Part shown: positions 34,716-44,550 of the stretch, piece after piece
Position numbering within the stretch: position 1 is the first letter of the stretch
Layout: each line of letters starts with the position of its first letter
DNA from: Stictocephala bisonia
Taxonomy: Eukaryota > Arthropoda > Insecta > Hemiptera > Membracidae
Reading direction: 5' to 3'
DNA: 64,000 bases
Assembly (NCBI GenBank): GCA_035578905.1
Contig: JAQJVL010000610.1
Coordinates: forward strand, 248,001 to 312,000
Made by a program: the position numbers and the translations under genes
Notes under the pieces: model-generated
Database searches by the model: none
Told to the model about the DNA's origin: nothing
What the model saw: the letters and a program-made list of their open reading frames with translations, nothing else

Positions 34716-35168
34716 ATATAAAATAAATTACCTCTGTCAACAGTTCAACCGTGCCATCTTCAGATGGCCTATACTGACCACACTACTCGTAAAAGTGGTC
34801 AGTCAATTCCGGGTTGTTTTCTTATTATAACTATGTACTGGTTATGATGGAATAAATTCATTTATTCATTTATTAATTCAGATACAATGCCATAAAGGTT
34901 TCAATGAATTTTACAAAACAAAAATAGTATAAATTGACATTTAAACATATATAGAAAGATTTTTGTACATATATATGTATAAATAAATATATATATATGT
35001 GACATTTTTCTATATATTTAAAAAATGTCAATTTATACTATTTTTGTTTTATAAAGTTCATTGAAACCTTTATGGCATTGTATCTGAAGATGGCATAATT
35101 ATGTTGAAACGATCGTTATACACATCACAACAAATTTGAACTGTTGACAGAGGTAATTTATTTTATAT
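34716..35168. mobile_element. Inverted-repeat element containing a hammerhead-like core
   Basis: The outer arms (ATATAAAATAAATTACCTCT at the left, its complement at the right) and inner arms (GATACAATGCCATAAAGGTT to AAATTGACATTT, and complement) show two head-to-head copies of one unit. The left copy is longer: it carries about 115 extra bases near 34,760-34,878 that break its ribozyme-like core. The right copy keeps the core at 35,084-35,117. This looks like a pair of inverted terminal units of a Penelope-like element without the coding part. Confidence 0.62.
35076..35126 (+). ncRNA. Hammerhead-ribozyme-like motif
   Basis: CTGAAGA at 35,084-35,090, then TGGCATAATTATGTT that can pair on itself as stem II, then GAAAC at 35,106-35,110 and GATCGTT. 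ACGATCGT is a perfect palindrome suited to a dimer-forming stem III. Before the core, TTGTAT pairs with ATACAC after the presumed cleavage site (five pairs). An extra U follows CUGAAGA. This is the best-paired of the hammerhead-like motifs in the window. Confidence 0.58.
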
Positions 35169-36094
35169 AATCTTAAAACAGTTCATGGGCTAAATAAACA
35201 TTTTTTGAAAATAAATTACTTTGGAAATGTAACTAAATCAAAGTATTCCAAAGCCCTTATGAAACTGATTTTGAGGTCGTCTCTAGGACAGCAGGCAATG
35301 AGAAAAGCACTGTGATTTTTATGTATGTGCCACAATATTCCAAAAAAGTACCACATTATACATCCTTGGATGTAAAAGTCGACAAAGTAATCGTCGATCT
35401 CCGGACTCCAGAGTAGTACGACTACCTGCGGATATTCTGTGGTCTCTCATTGAATAGTGTGGACGCGCGTGCAGCTGGACCATCTGACTATCCACGCTTA
35501 TCCACGTTGCGCACCATTGAGTTGATAAATACGGTCGAAAGCACCCTCAATGTTCAAAGAGGCGCGGAGTTCGACTGCCTTGACAGTCAAACAGTTGTGA
35601 ACGGCAAGCTATGGAAATGCTTTAGATAACTTGTACATTTTTTATCTCGATAAAATTAACTCAATAAATCAAACGACAACATCACTGGCAACGTATTATG
35701 AAGTGCCAAGACATTAGATTGATATATTGCAAGTTAAGTTACTGAGTACAACGTCAGGTTGTATATCAACGATAAAGAACATTCTTCTTGTTGGTCGCTT
35801 TCTTGTGGCCTCAGTGGCAGTTATATATAAATTACAACTAATGTACATCTTTATACATATGTAGTAATAACTACTACGTTTATCCTTGAGGTAGGTGCCG
35901 ACGAGGTGCGGACTCTGGCATCGCGTGGCAAACTGGAAAAGTAACTACTCGACACACTGACACATATTTAGCGCAATATTGGGTGCGATTTATGTTTCCC
36001 TTTTCTCTGTGATATCTCCGACAAGCTATTATCACACTTTCAGTTTTGGTTCACAAACACTAAACAGTAAGGCATTACGCCGTCAAGCATTTCA
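35169..36094. other. Spacer, nothing recognised
   Basis: Mixed composition; no domain-bearing frames or tandem arrays. Confidence 0.45.
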
Positions 36095-36357
36095 CGCAGT
36101 CGATACACAAGTTGCCATGCGATCTCGCCGGGCGGTCGATACACAAATTGACCATGCGATCTCGCCAGGCGGTCGGTACACAAGTTGACCATGCGATCTC
36201 GCCGGGCGGTCGATACACAAGTTGACCATGCGATCTCGCCGGGCGGTCGATACACAAGTTGACCAAGCGATCTCGCCGGGTGGTCGATACACAAGTTGAC
36301 CATGCGATCTCGCCGGGTGGTCGATACACAAGTTGACCATGCGATCTCGCCGGGCTG
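36095..36357. repeat. 37-bp minisatellite
   Basis: Seven copies of GCGATCTCGCCGGGCGGTCG followed by ATACACAAGTTGACCAT, 37 bases each and very similar. All three minus frames stay open (82-113 codons) because the unit has few stops; these are not genes. Confidence 0.93.
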
Positions 36358-38214
36358 TACCACCGACAAATTGACTCTCATTTAAAGAAATAGTTAATCG
36401 TCATGACAAATTACCATATGGTCTCTCTACTTCACATACCACACAAATGAGCAATGTATACTATTGTTACCATGCTACTTTACGTGTTTGAAAACCATAA
36501 TCGTGTAACATATTTAGCGACTTACGTTTCTGTCCGGAATTGACCACTCTCTCTGGCCCGGGGACCCCACCGATTAGCGCGTGTGGTTTGTGCCAACGTA
36601 ATGTACCTCGTCCTATTTTATAATTTTGGGGTATATTATTAAATATTTATTTCTATCGTAATAATTCAGCAAAAGGTTGTTACGACTAAGGACCTTGGCG
36701 TAAGGCCACTGAAAAACTTTCTATGTCAGCAGTATAAGCAGCTGATGTGATATACCCATTACTTTATTCGTGCGTTTTCTTGTGTTTGTTGTACGCGTTG
36801 TTTCGGGAGATATCGTCGTGGAATGGAGGTAATGCTTTGAATCGAGGGCGTATGGAACACAGTTTTTGCATACGGCCACGTAGTTCTTCGCGAAAAACAC
36901 GGGAGGGAAGCCTGACTGGCCCTTAGGCTTCCAGAATAAAGTAGCTTAGTTCCAAAGGGGAGTCAACAGCCTCGGCCAGGCTTGAAGTCATGCGAGAGGG
37001 TTCAGACGTGGATCCCGCGGGCCGTATGGGGTTTAGTGGGGGTATTCCCTGCCTGGGTTCTGCAGGGTGAGGGCGCAAATTAACCAAATTACACACTACG
37101 ATGTATTTACAAATATGAATTAAAATAAAGTTTAACAAGGATTTTTAAACTGTCTTTTGTGGATTTTATGATATGTGATTTGGGTTGTTAAAGTTGAAAA
37201 TATAAATTAACTACTTTGTAATTTATCATACTGTATTAATTTTACAACTATATTTTAATTTAATCTTTCAGGGTAATATACCACACTATGTTTTACTTTA
37301 AAACAGTCATTCATTAAGTTTAAGTTAAATTGTCCGAACTAAAAAAAAAAAAACACATATGGCAACCCTACCCATAAGCAACACACATGTACAACGAATA
37401 AAAAAAATTACGACAGCTTAGTCATAGCTTATTACATCCCAAAACAATTGACACATCTAAATTATTGTAAAATCTATAGTATTTAGTCCACAACCTGGAT
37501 AGAGTGATGGGGCTCAGAATTACTAAATAAAGTGAAGTTAGGGTCAGACCCAACTCAGGTACCGAGTTGTAATGAAGTGTTCCCATATTTTGACTGAAAC
37601 GAAATGTCCGGTTTTCGACTACAATTGGAAAGGTATTAATTATGCGTATATTTTATTTATTTATTTCTTGTTGGTTTTGCTTAGTTTTAAAACTTGCCAG
37701 CAGAGTCCATTTATTCTACACCATTTACACTTAATTTCAGTAATATATTGTTGTTAATTAATATGTGTTTATTTCGAAATTGTCTCTATACTGTAACTTC
37801 AGATTAAATTTACTTCAATTTCGTAGTTGTTTTTACTGTTTATACTAATTTACTTAATTTTCATATGGCACTGGATAGGATAGTACAATACATGATAATA
37901 TAGTGGTTATGATAATAATATTAAAAACTGAATTAAACTATGAAAATATAGCAATAACACCAACTATAATAAATATATGACTACAAAAATATGTAATAAA
38001 AAAGTAACAGTGTTAGAATTTCTAAAAAAGTAACTCAAGAGAAAGCTAGACCGGCTTCATTCCTTCTCTTAGTTATCTCTGGCAATCAGCTACCCTCCCA
38101 TCTGTCATGCTAATTGTTGGGCCCATGCTCAGTAGTTTGACTGTGGTGCTTGCAGTATTTAATGGTGAAATGCTCTTATTCAAAATAGTAATGAATAAGA
38201 GCAGTACCACTGAG
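36358..38214. other. Spacer, no recognised gene
   Basis: AT-rich apart from about 36,900-37,080, a GC-balanced piece whose minus strand reads PAEPRQGIPPLNPIRPAGST in an open frame of 71 codons. I do not recognise it. Its composition is gene- or element-like, so it may be a piece of an element or an exon. Confidence 0.4.
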
Positions 38215-38219
38215 CCCGT

Positions 38220-38535
38220 ATGGCTCACACGTACAGTGGTATTGACCCACCCGCCCGCCCATACACGTACAGTGGTATTGAAGTATGGTAGCGACGACCA
38301 TCTCCCAGTTCACTGGTGGTGGGTTATGTAACCCACCCTTCCACCCTTACACGTGCAATGCTGACTAACCCGGTCACCCTCCCACACACGAATGGTAGTA
38401 TTTTAGTTGTAGGGAACAACACCTATTATTGACCCACCTGCCCACCCATACACGTACAAAGGCATTGACCCACCTAACCACCCATACACGTACAGTGGTA
38501 TTGACCCACCCACCCACCTATACACGTACACGTGG
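38220..38535. repeat. 36-bp minisatellite, copy block 3
   Basis: Units of ACCCACCCGCCCGCCCATAC with ACGTACAGTGGTATTG occur at 38,225-38,282, 38,330-38,400 (worn) and 38,425-38,530. They are separated by unrelated short pieces, so the array has been broken up. Confidence 0.82.
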
Positions 38536-38562
38536 GGTGGGAGGGCGGGGAGGCCCGACTCC

Positions 38563-38723
38563 CGCCAAAGTGAAAAAATTTTCCCTTCAAAATATTTTTT
38601 CGTAATATGTTCTAAACACCCTAAATCACATTTCTGACACTACCGGAGAAATTTTCAGATTTTGTCCGTATTGACAACATATACGAAAAAATATTTTGAA
38701 GGGAAAAATTTTTCACTTTGGCG
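38563..38723. repeat. 161-bp long hairpin, ~41-bp near-perfect arms
   Basis: CGCCAAAGTGAAAAAATTTT through to TATTTTTTCG at the left is mirrored by its complement ending CACTTTGGCG at 38,723. The loop is about 80 bases. It directly follows the minisatellite. It may be a tiny MITE. No target duplication was identified. Confidence 0.8.
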
Positions 38724-38813
38724 TGTATTATATGAACTGTGTATTATGTGAACTGCTTCAGTGTAATTGGTTTTGACTGTATTGAAGCATGTAAATAAAT
38801 AAATAAATAAATA

Positions 38814-39312
38814 CTTACATTTCCGCATATTGTGTAATTATGTCTAACCACACATCCTTACATTTCCACATATTGTGTAATTATGTCTAACCACACATCC
38901 TTACATTTCCGCATATTGTGTAATTATGTCTAACCACACATCCTTACATTTCCGCATATTGTGTAATTATGTCTAACCACACATCCTTACATTTCCGCAT
39001 ATTGTGTAATTATGTCTAACCACACATCCTTACATTTCCGCATATTGTGTAATTATGTCTTACCACACATCCTTACATTTCCGCATATTGTGTAATTATG
39101 TCTAACCACACATCCTTACATTTCCACATATTGTGTAATTATGTCTAACCACACATCCTTACATTTCCGCATATTGTGTAATTATGTCTAACGACACATC
39201 CTTACATTTCCGCATATTGTGTAATTATGTCTAACCACACATCCTTACATTTCCGCATATTGTGTAATTATGTCTAACCACACATCCTTACATTTCCGTA
39301 TATTGTGTAATT
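38814..39312. repeat. 43-bp tandem array
   Basis: About 11.6 copies of CTTACATTTCCGCATATTGT followed by GTAATTATGTCTAACCACACATC, nearly identical. The few variants (CCACA for CCGCA, TTACC for TAACC, AACGACA) suggest recent expansion. It starts directly after a short (AAAT)n run. Confidence 0.95.
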
Positions 39313-39620
39313 CAGTTCTCCAGATTTATATTTATTTACTTTAAATTATAACTGTATAAAATAAATCTATATCCATTTTGAACTGTTTAACGTGCAATAC
39401 TTGAGAATTGGAGCTTACTGGCTGTATGAGTTTAGTCACACAGTCAATAATGCTTTCAACGTTCTTAGAAACCGGCCATATTGTTGTCGAAAAAAATCTA
39501 GGCTGTGAAGCCTGTTTGCAATGCTTGTGCATCTGACCACTAGATCAAATGCTCTAAAGCATGAGAAAACAAATGGATCTCTTGAACGAAAGGTATATTC
39601 TAGAACTCTTAGACGAATAG

Positions 39621-39836
39621 CCTCAATTGTTGGGCGAGTAGGTGGCTGGACTTTGAGCTTGGGTTAGAGGTAGAGCTGGTTCGAATCCGGCTTAGACTGT
39701 AATATTTATCAGTAATATTATCCTTGTACTCTACTGGTTCGCCCACTTACTCTGTTTAGATAAGTTCCTCTCACCGATCAATTCTCTATGAGGAATGGGC
39801 AGTGTTATAAAAAAAAACAAAAAAAAAAAAAAAAAC
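39621..39836 (+). mobile_element. tRNA-derived SINE candidate
   Basis: A B-box exactly matching the polymerase III consensus (GGTTCGAATCC, near 39,690) lies about 45 bases after an A-box-like GGGCGAGTAGGTGG. A tRNA-unrelated part of about 120 bases follows, then a long A-rich tail (39,808-39,836). This is the layout of a SINE. It does not fold as an intact tRNA by eye. Confidence 0.6.
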
Positions 39837-41025
39837 TTTAGTGACTTTCTTGACATCTACCTATTGTATAATATCTCTGATATATACGTTTGGATTACAC
39901 GCCATTTGATCTACCACTCCAACAACAAGTATAAATTGAACAGCAATAAATACATCATGCAAAAAATTTTATTTAATTGCGCATTATTTTTTGAGTACAT
40001 AAAGATTTCGAACATTGCAGTTTTTAATTTCGGTAAATTTCTTGTTAGTTACAATGGTATACGGGACTTCGGTTACTGGACGTTGCCTGGGGATCTTTAG
40101 AAACCGTTGTTTTGAAATTCTAGAAACGAAATCAGTAACCGACTGAACAATACCTTACAGGTTCTCGGAAAACCTGTCAGCTGTCATCGCTCGACGGCGT
40201 CTGAGGATAACAACACCCCAAGCTAACCAGCTAACCACGGCTACAGTTAGCCAAAATACCATGAGGTGACATAGAGTTGCTTCAATTACGTGTCCCAAGA
40301 GAGGGTAATGCAATTTATCAAGAAATGTCAGACGTCTTATATTAAAACATTCCAATTTAAATCGTTATAGTGTAATAAAACATCCCTAACAACGGTATTT
40401 ACGATGAATTGACATATTTATTTATTTATTCATAAGACACCGATCATCAAGATATGGGCGAATATGGTTTTCGAATGAATGTGATGAGTGTATATGAGCG
40501 AATGTAGTCATTGTTACAAACTAAGGCCGACTACTCCTTAGAAAGTGTCATTAATTAATAGCCCAATGATTATTAGTTTTTATAAGTAAATGAATAATTA
40601 TGGCTGATAATCTTAGATCCGACGATATTAGAGATGCATTAGGTGATCCTATTACCGAAAGTGATAGTAGTGATATAGAAGATTTGTTAGTAGAACTTTG
40701 TATGAACTTTGTAGATTTATTCTGAGTAGAGTAGAAAAATTGTGAAGTGTACATAGTTAGATTTAATGTTATAACTTTTTTATTTATTGCAATAAGTGAG
40801 TACATTTTTTATATGTTACAGTAAATAATATTCCCTACAAATTGTGTATTTTGGAATTGTTTTTTGGTTGATTGGAACTTTTGTGGGGATATTCCAAACT
40901 TTATAAACTTGTTTGCGATGACAAAAAAATTTGTACAAGGTCATATAAAGATTTTGTAATTGAAGGGAAGATTTTTTTTCTTTTCATATTATTATAGTAC
41001 ACTCTTTTCTGATTACAGGGATGTA
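39837..41025. other. Spacer; one possible membrane-protein exon on the minus strand
   Basis: Minus-strand bases 40,300-40,155 encode HLMVFWLTVAVVSWLAWGVV followed by ILRRRR, which looks like a transmembrane helix with a basic stop-transfer end. A possible acceptor (ATTGAAG) precedes it and a GTAAGG donor-like site falls just at its end. It may be a stray exon or chance. Nothing else is recognised. Confidence 0.25.
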
Positions 41026-41029
41026 TAAT

Positions 41030-42035
41030 ATGTCATACCACAGTTTGATTCGTTATAATTTAACAAACAACCACAACAAAGTGATTAACGATATATTGAC
41101 ACATCACAGTTTGATTCGTTATTATATTTACAAATACACACAACAACGATATATTTAAACAACGTAATTTACGATATATTGACACATCACAGTTTGATTC
41201 GTTATTAATTTACAAATACACACAAAAACGATATATTTACACAACGTGATTTACGATATATTGACACATAGTGACACTGTACGTGTATGGGCGGGCGGGT
41301 GGGTCAGTGCCACTGAACGTGTATGGGTGGGCGAGTGGGTCAGTGCTACTGTACGTGTATGGGTATTGCTGTAGTTTTGTGTGTGGGGTGTGTGGGTACC
41401 CCACCTTAAAACTACAGTGGCCATAGTGACATTACCCAACATACAACGTTTAGTGACATTACTTTATACGTGACTATAGTGACATTACCCAACATAATTC
41501 GATTCGTTATTAATTTACAAATACACACAACAACGATATATTTAAACAACGTAATTTACGATATATTGACACATCACAGTTTGATTCGTTATTAATTTAC
41601 AAATACACACAAAAACGATATATTTACACAACGTGATTTACGATATATTGACACATCACAGTTTGATTCGTTATTAATTTACAAATACACACAAAAACGA
41701 TATATTTACACAACGTGATTTACGATATATTGACACATCACATTTCGATTCGTTATTAATTTACAAATACACAAAAACGATATATTTACACAACGTGATT
41801 TACGATATATTGACACATCACAGTTCGATTCGTTATTAATTTACAAATACACACAACAACGATATATTTAAACTACGTAATTTACGATATATTGACACAT
41901 CACATTTCGATTCTTTATAATGTAACAAACGTCCACAATAACATTATTTACGATTTATTGATACATCTCAATTTGATTCGTTATGGTGAAATAAAACATC
42001 CACAACATCGTGATTTATGATATATTGATACATTA
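41030..42035. repeat. 82-bp satellite, interrupted
   Basis: About nine units of CGTTATTAATTTACAAATAC, ACACAAAAACGATATATTTA, CACAACGTGATTTACGATAT and ATTGACACATCACAGTTTGA. The array is split at about 41,264-41,490 by unrelated sequence that includes the 36-bp minisatellite. Outer units are more diverged. Confidence 0.88.
41270..41375. repeat. 36-bp minisatellite, copy block 4 (reverse orientation)
   Basis: Units read CACTGTACGTGTATGGGCGG and GCGGGTGGGTCAGTG on the + strand, that is, in the opposite orientation to the blocks at 29-38 kb. They lie within the sequence that interrupts the 82-bp satellite, beside repeated TAGTGACATTACCCAACATA phrases. Confidence 0.82.
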
Positions 42036-42780
42036 CAGTTGAGATATATATATATATATATAATAATATCAAACAAAAATTGAACATTAATTAAGTTGAC
42101 TTATTTAGTTTTAATATTAAGTCTAAATATATGTTTTTATAATGTTTATTCAATTCATAATTAATTTTCATAACATTTAGAAATAATAAGATAAACTGTT
42201 GTATCAGTTAAACATTAGATATAAATCAGTCGAAATACTCAACACTGAAAGTGGTTACACTTTATTTTACGTTTTGGATCAACAGGTGTTGGATATTGTC
42301 TCACCCCACCGCCCACAAGGGGGATTATTAAAAACCACCTCTGAATTCTATGTCAGTCTGATGAATATGTTTAGTGCCTGTAATATGTGTTTAGGCAATA
42401 CTGTGTGCAGTGGTGCGTTGTGAACAAACTACGAAGGCGCTTTCTAATCTTCTGTTTATTACATCACAGAATATAGACTTTATTCTGTGATTACATTGAA
42501 TGTTCATTATATTTTTTTAGTAAACAAATAACTTTGTGTTGAGGTTGATTATAAATTTATAAATTTCATTTTTCTATAAACATGTTTAACTTAACTAAAT
42601 GTCCTAAATATTTTCTATGTTCCAGAAAGATATAAAAATTGAGTATGTAATATATGGCCAGTGATTTAACTAAAAATGTAGAATAAAATTGAAAAAAACA
42701 TACATTTTGTAAATATAGAATAGATTAGTTTTTAATAAGTATACTAATTGTTATCTTTGTGATCGATATTAATTTAATTT
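42036..42780. other. AT-rich spacer
   Basis: Includes a short (TA)n at about 42,044-42,062. A 74-codon frame at 42,199-42,423 has no recognised domain. Confidence 0.45.
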
Positions 42781-42783
42781 GTT

Positions 42784-43370
42784 ATGTTAAATTTATTGGT
42801 GTCTATTAATTCTAAGAAAATTAACAATAATAAATATATTTCTATGACATATCATGGTAATGTTAACAAATCTTTTTATAATATAATTTCAAACCAAGGA
42901 TATAAAATTACTCATAAAACACAGAACAGCATCGGAAATATATTACAACCTTATAATGCTACTGATAAAAAAAATTAATAAAAAAAATACAATTACGCTG
43001 AATATACACTAAATATTCAAGTCCTAAATACTACATTGGTCAAACAGGAAGAAGTTTTAATAAAAGATTTATAAATCATTTATCAAAAATTAAACTTTAC
43101 AAAATTATAAACTTTCGCTGAACATTTAATTCAACATAACTACTGTATAATGTTTCGTCAATAGAAGAAAATTTAGAATTTATACATGTTGGGCCAAAAA
43201 GCAACAAATCAAATGCTATTATAAAACATGTTACATAAACGAGAAAATAAATGAAAATCCACCATTACTGCTAAATAACCAAGTAAAATTTCATTCAAAC
43301 ATTATATTTGATTCTATTATGAAGATAGTAAATTAGAAAGATTAATAACATTTAAAACTTATCTATATAC
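42784..43370 (+). pseudogene. Penelope-like element remnant (RT C-terminus to GIY-YIG endonuclease)
   Basis: The + strand reads ISMTYHGNVNKSFYNIISNQ, then GYKITHKTQNSIGNILQ and NATDKKN, the linker known from Penelope-like elements. After a stop and frame change, PKYYIGQTGRSFNKRFINHL follows at about 43,023-43,085. That is the YIG, QTGRSF and RF part of their GIY-YIG endonuclease. The frame then breaks again, with FAEHLIQHNY-like pieces. Frames are interrupted, so the copy is dead. A hammerhead-like motif lies 0.8 kb downstream in the same orientation, as expected for the terminal repeat of such elements. Confidence 0.8.
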
Positions 43371-43499
43371 ATTTTTTTATTTAAAATGTTATAACATCAA
43401 CTGTTGAAAAATCTATTCTACAAATTTTTACTGTCTCCCATATATGTAAGCATAGAGAAAGTATTGTGATCGTCCAAAAAGATATTTTTGTACAAATTG

Positions 43500-43985
43500 G
43501 TTTTAAAATCCATTTTTGGCCCCCTGAACCCAAAAAGGTGTTTTTTTAATCTTGGTCTGTTGGTAAATTTGTGTGTATCTGTGCACTTCGCTGGAAACCA
43601 AACAGATGGATCGATTTTAATGAAATTTGGTATGTAGATGTATTTAGCCAATATCTCCTGACCATTTTTTTCACTTTTTAAAAATTTTAGTTTTTTTAAT
43701 TTTATGGGCAAAAAGATTAAAAATTGAATTTTCTCCAAAACTGCTCCAACGATTTTGATTAAACTTTCAAGAAAGATGTGAATTACAATTTAAATATTTT
43801 AGTAAAAATTGTATGTCCTTAACTTTAACAGTTTTTGAGTTGTTCAACATTTTTTTTTTAACTGGAAAAACATTTGCTGGCAAAAAATGCAATTTTTTCA
43901 AACTTTATTATAATAATTTTGATTAAATTTTCAGTAAAGATGCAAATTAAATTAAAAATATTTACTACACCACCAAGTTGGGGCT
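43500..43985. repeat. Dispersed repeat, copy A
   Basis: AT-rich repeat with phrases AAATTTGGTATGTAGATGTA, TTTAGCCAATATCTCC, ATTTTCTCCAAAACTGCTCC and GATTTTGATTAAACTTTCA. The same series appears in reverse complement at about 54,890-55,140. It lies between the Penelope-like coding part and the hammerhead-like motif. Type unknown. Confidence 0.68.
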
Positions 43986-44195
43986 GGAGGCCAAAGGCCG
44001 GTAGCCACAACCCGTGTTGTTGAACATTGTTTACATAAAATCTGGCTATGAGATTAATTGAACAGCTGTTTTTGAAGATAATTTTTCCATACTTTTATTT
44101 AAATAAACAATCTGAAATAACAAAGGGAAAGGAAGAAATGTTGTGCAAGTTACCTGGTACCAATTATTTATTTTAAAGTTTTTTTATAAACTTGA

Positions 44196-44256
44196 TTTTC
44201 AATGCAACTGATGATGATCTTACGATATCGAAATCGATTTTGTTATTCATAAATAA
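44196..44256 (+). ncRNA. Hammerhead-ribozyme-like motif downstream of the Penelope remnant
   Basis: CTGATGA at 44,208-44,214, then TGATCTTACGATATC with a short GAT/ATC stem II, then GAAA at 44,230-44,233, then TCGATTTTG. ATCGAT is a palindrome that would serve as a dimeric stem III. GCAA before the core pairs with TTGT after the presumed cleavage site. As in the other copies, one extra U follows the CUGANGA core. Confidence 0.52.
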
Positions 44257-44355
44257 TATAAAAAGTTAAAAATGTTATAACAATTTAATTGTTGTGATTG
44301 ATTATGTCTGTATTGATAGATTTAAAATGTAATGTTTTTGAAATTGTGTGGACAG

Positions 44356-44550
44356 CCAGAGCAAGTGGCTTCAGGTACTACAGTGTTGAAACGGCAAAGT
44401 GGCCACTGCTTTGAGCTGAGCCTCCTGCTGACCAGTTACTTGCTAGCAGCTGGATATGACGCTTATGTGGTCTCGGGCTATGCCACACAGGACTACTACG
44501 AGAATAACTTGGTGCGGACTACATGTCCACATGTGCCCGATATCTCAGAG
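44356..44550 (+). CDS. DRC7: DRC7 exon a
   Basis: Acceptor TGTGGACAG ends at 44,355 and the donor is GAG|GTAAAT at 44,551; 195 bases, phase 0 at both ends. It encodes the part around GHCFELSLLLTSYLLAAGYD and VRTTCPHVPD. This segment belongs to the transglutaminase/papain-like region of the family, which is thought to be catalytically inactive in ciliary proteins. The exact acceptor is the least certain of the six, as its pyrimidine tract is weak. Confidence 0.87.

Noticed and set aside
36095..36357. CRISPR-like repeat appearance
   Set aside because: Units are head-to-tail with no unique spacers, and the genome is eukaryotic. The same applies to the 43-bp and 65-bp arrays.
36040..36381. Three overlapping minus-strand frames with Arg-rich repeats
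   Set aside because: By-products of a 37-bp tandem array.
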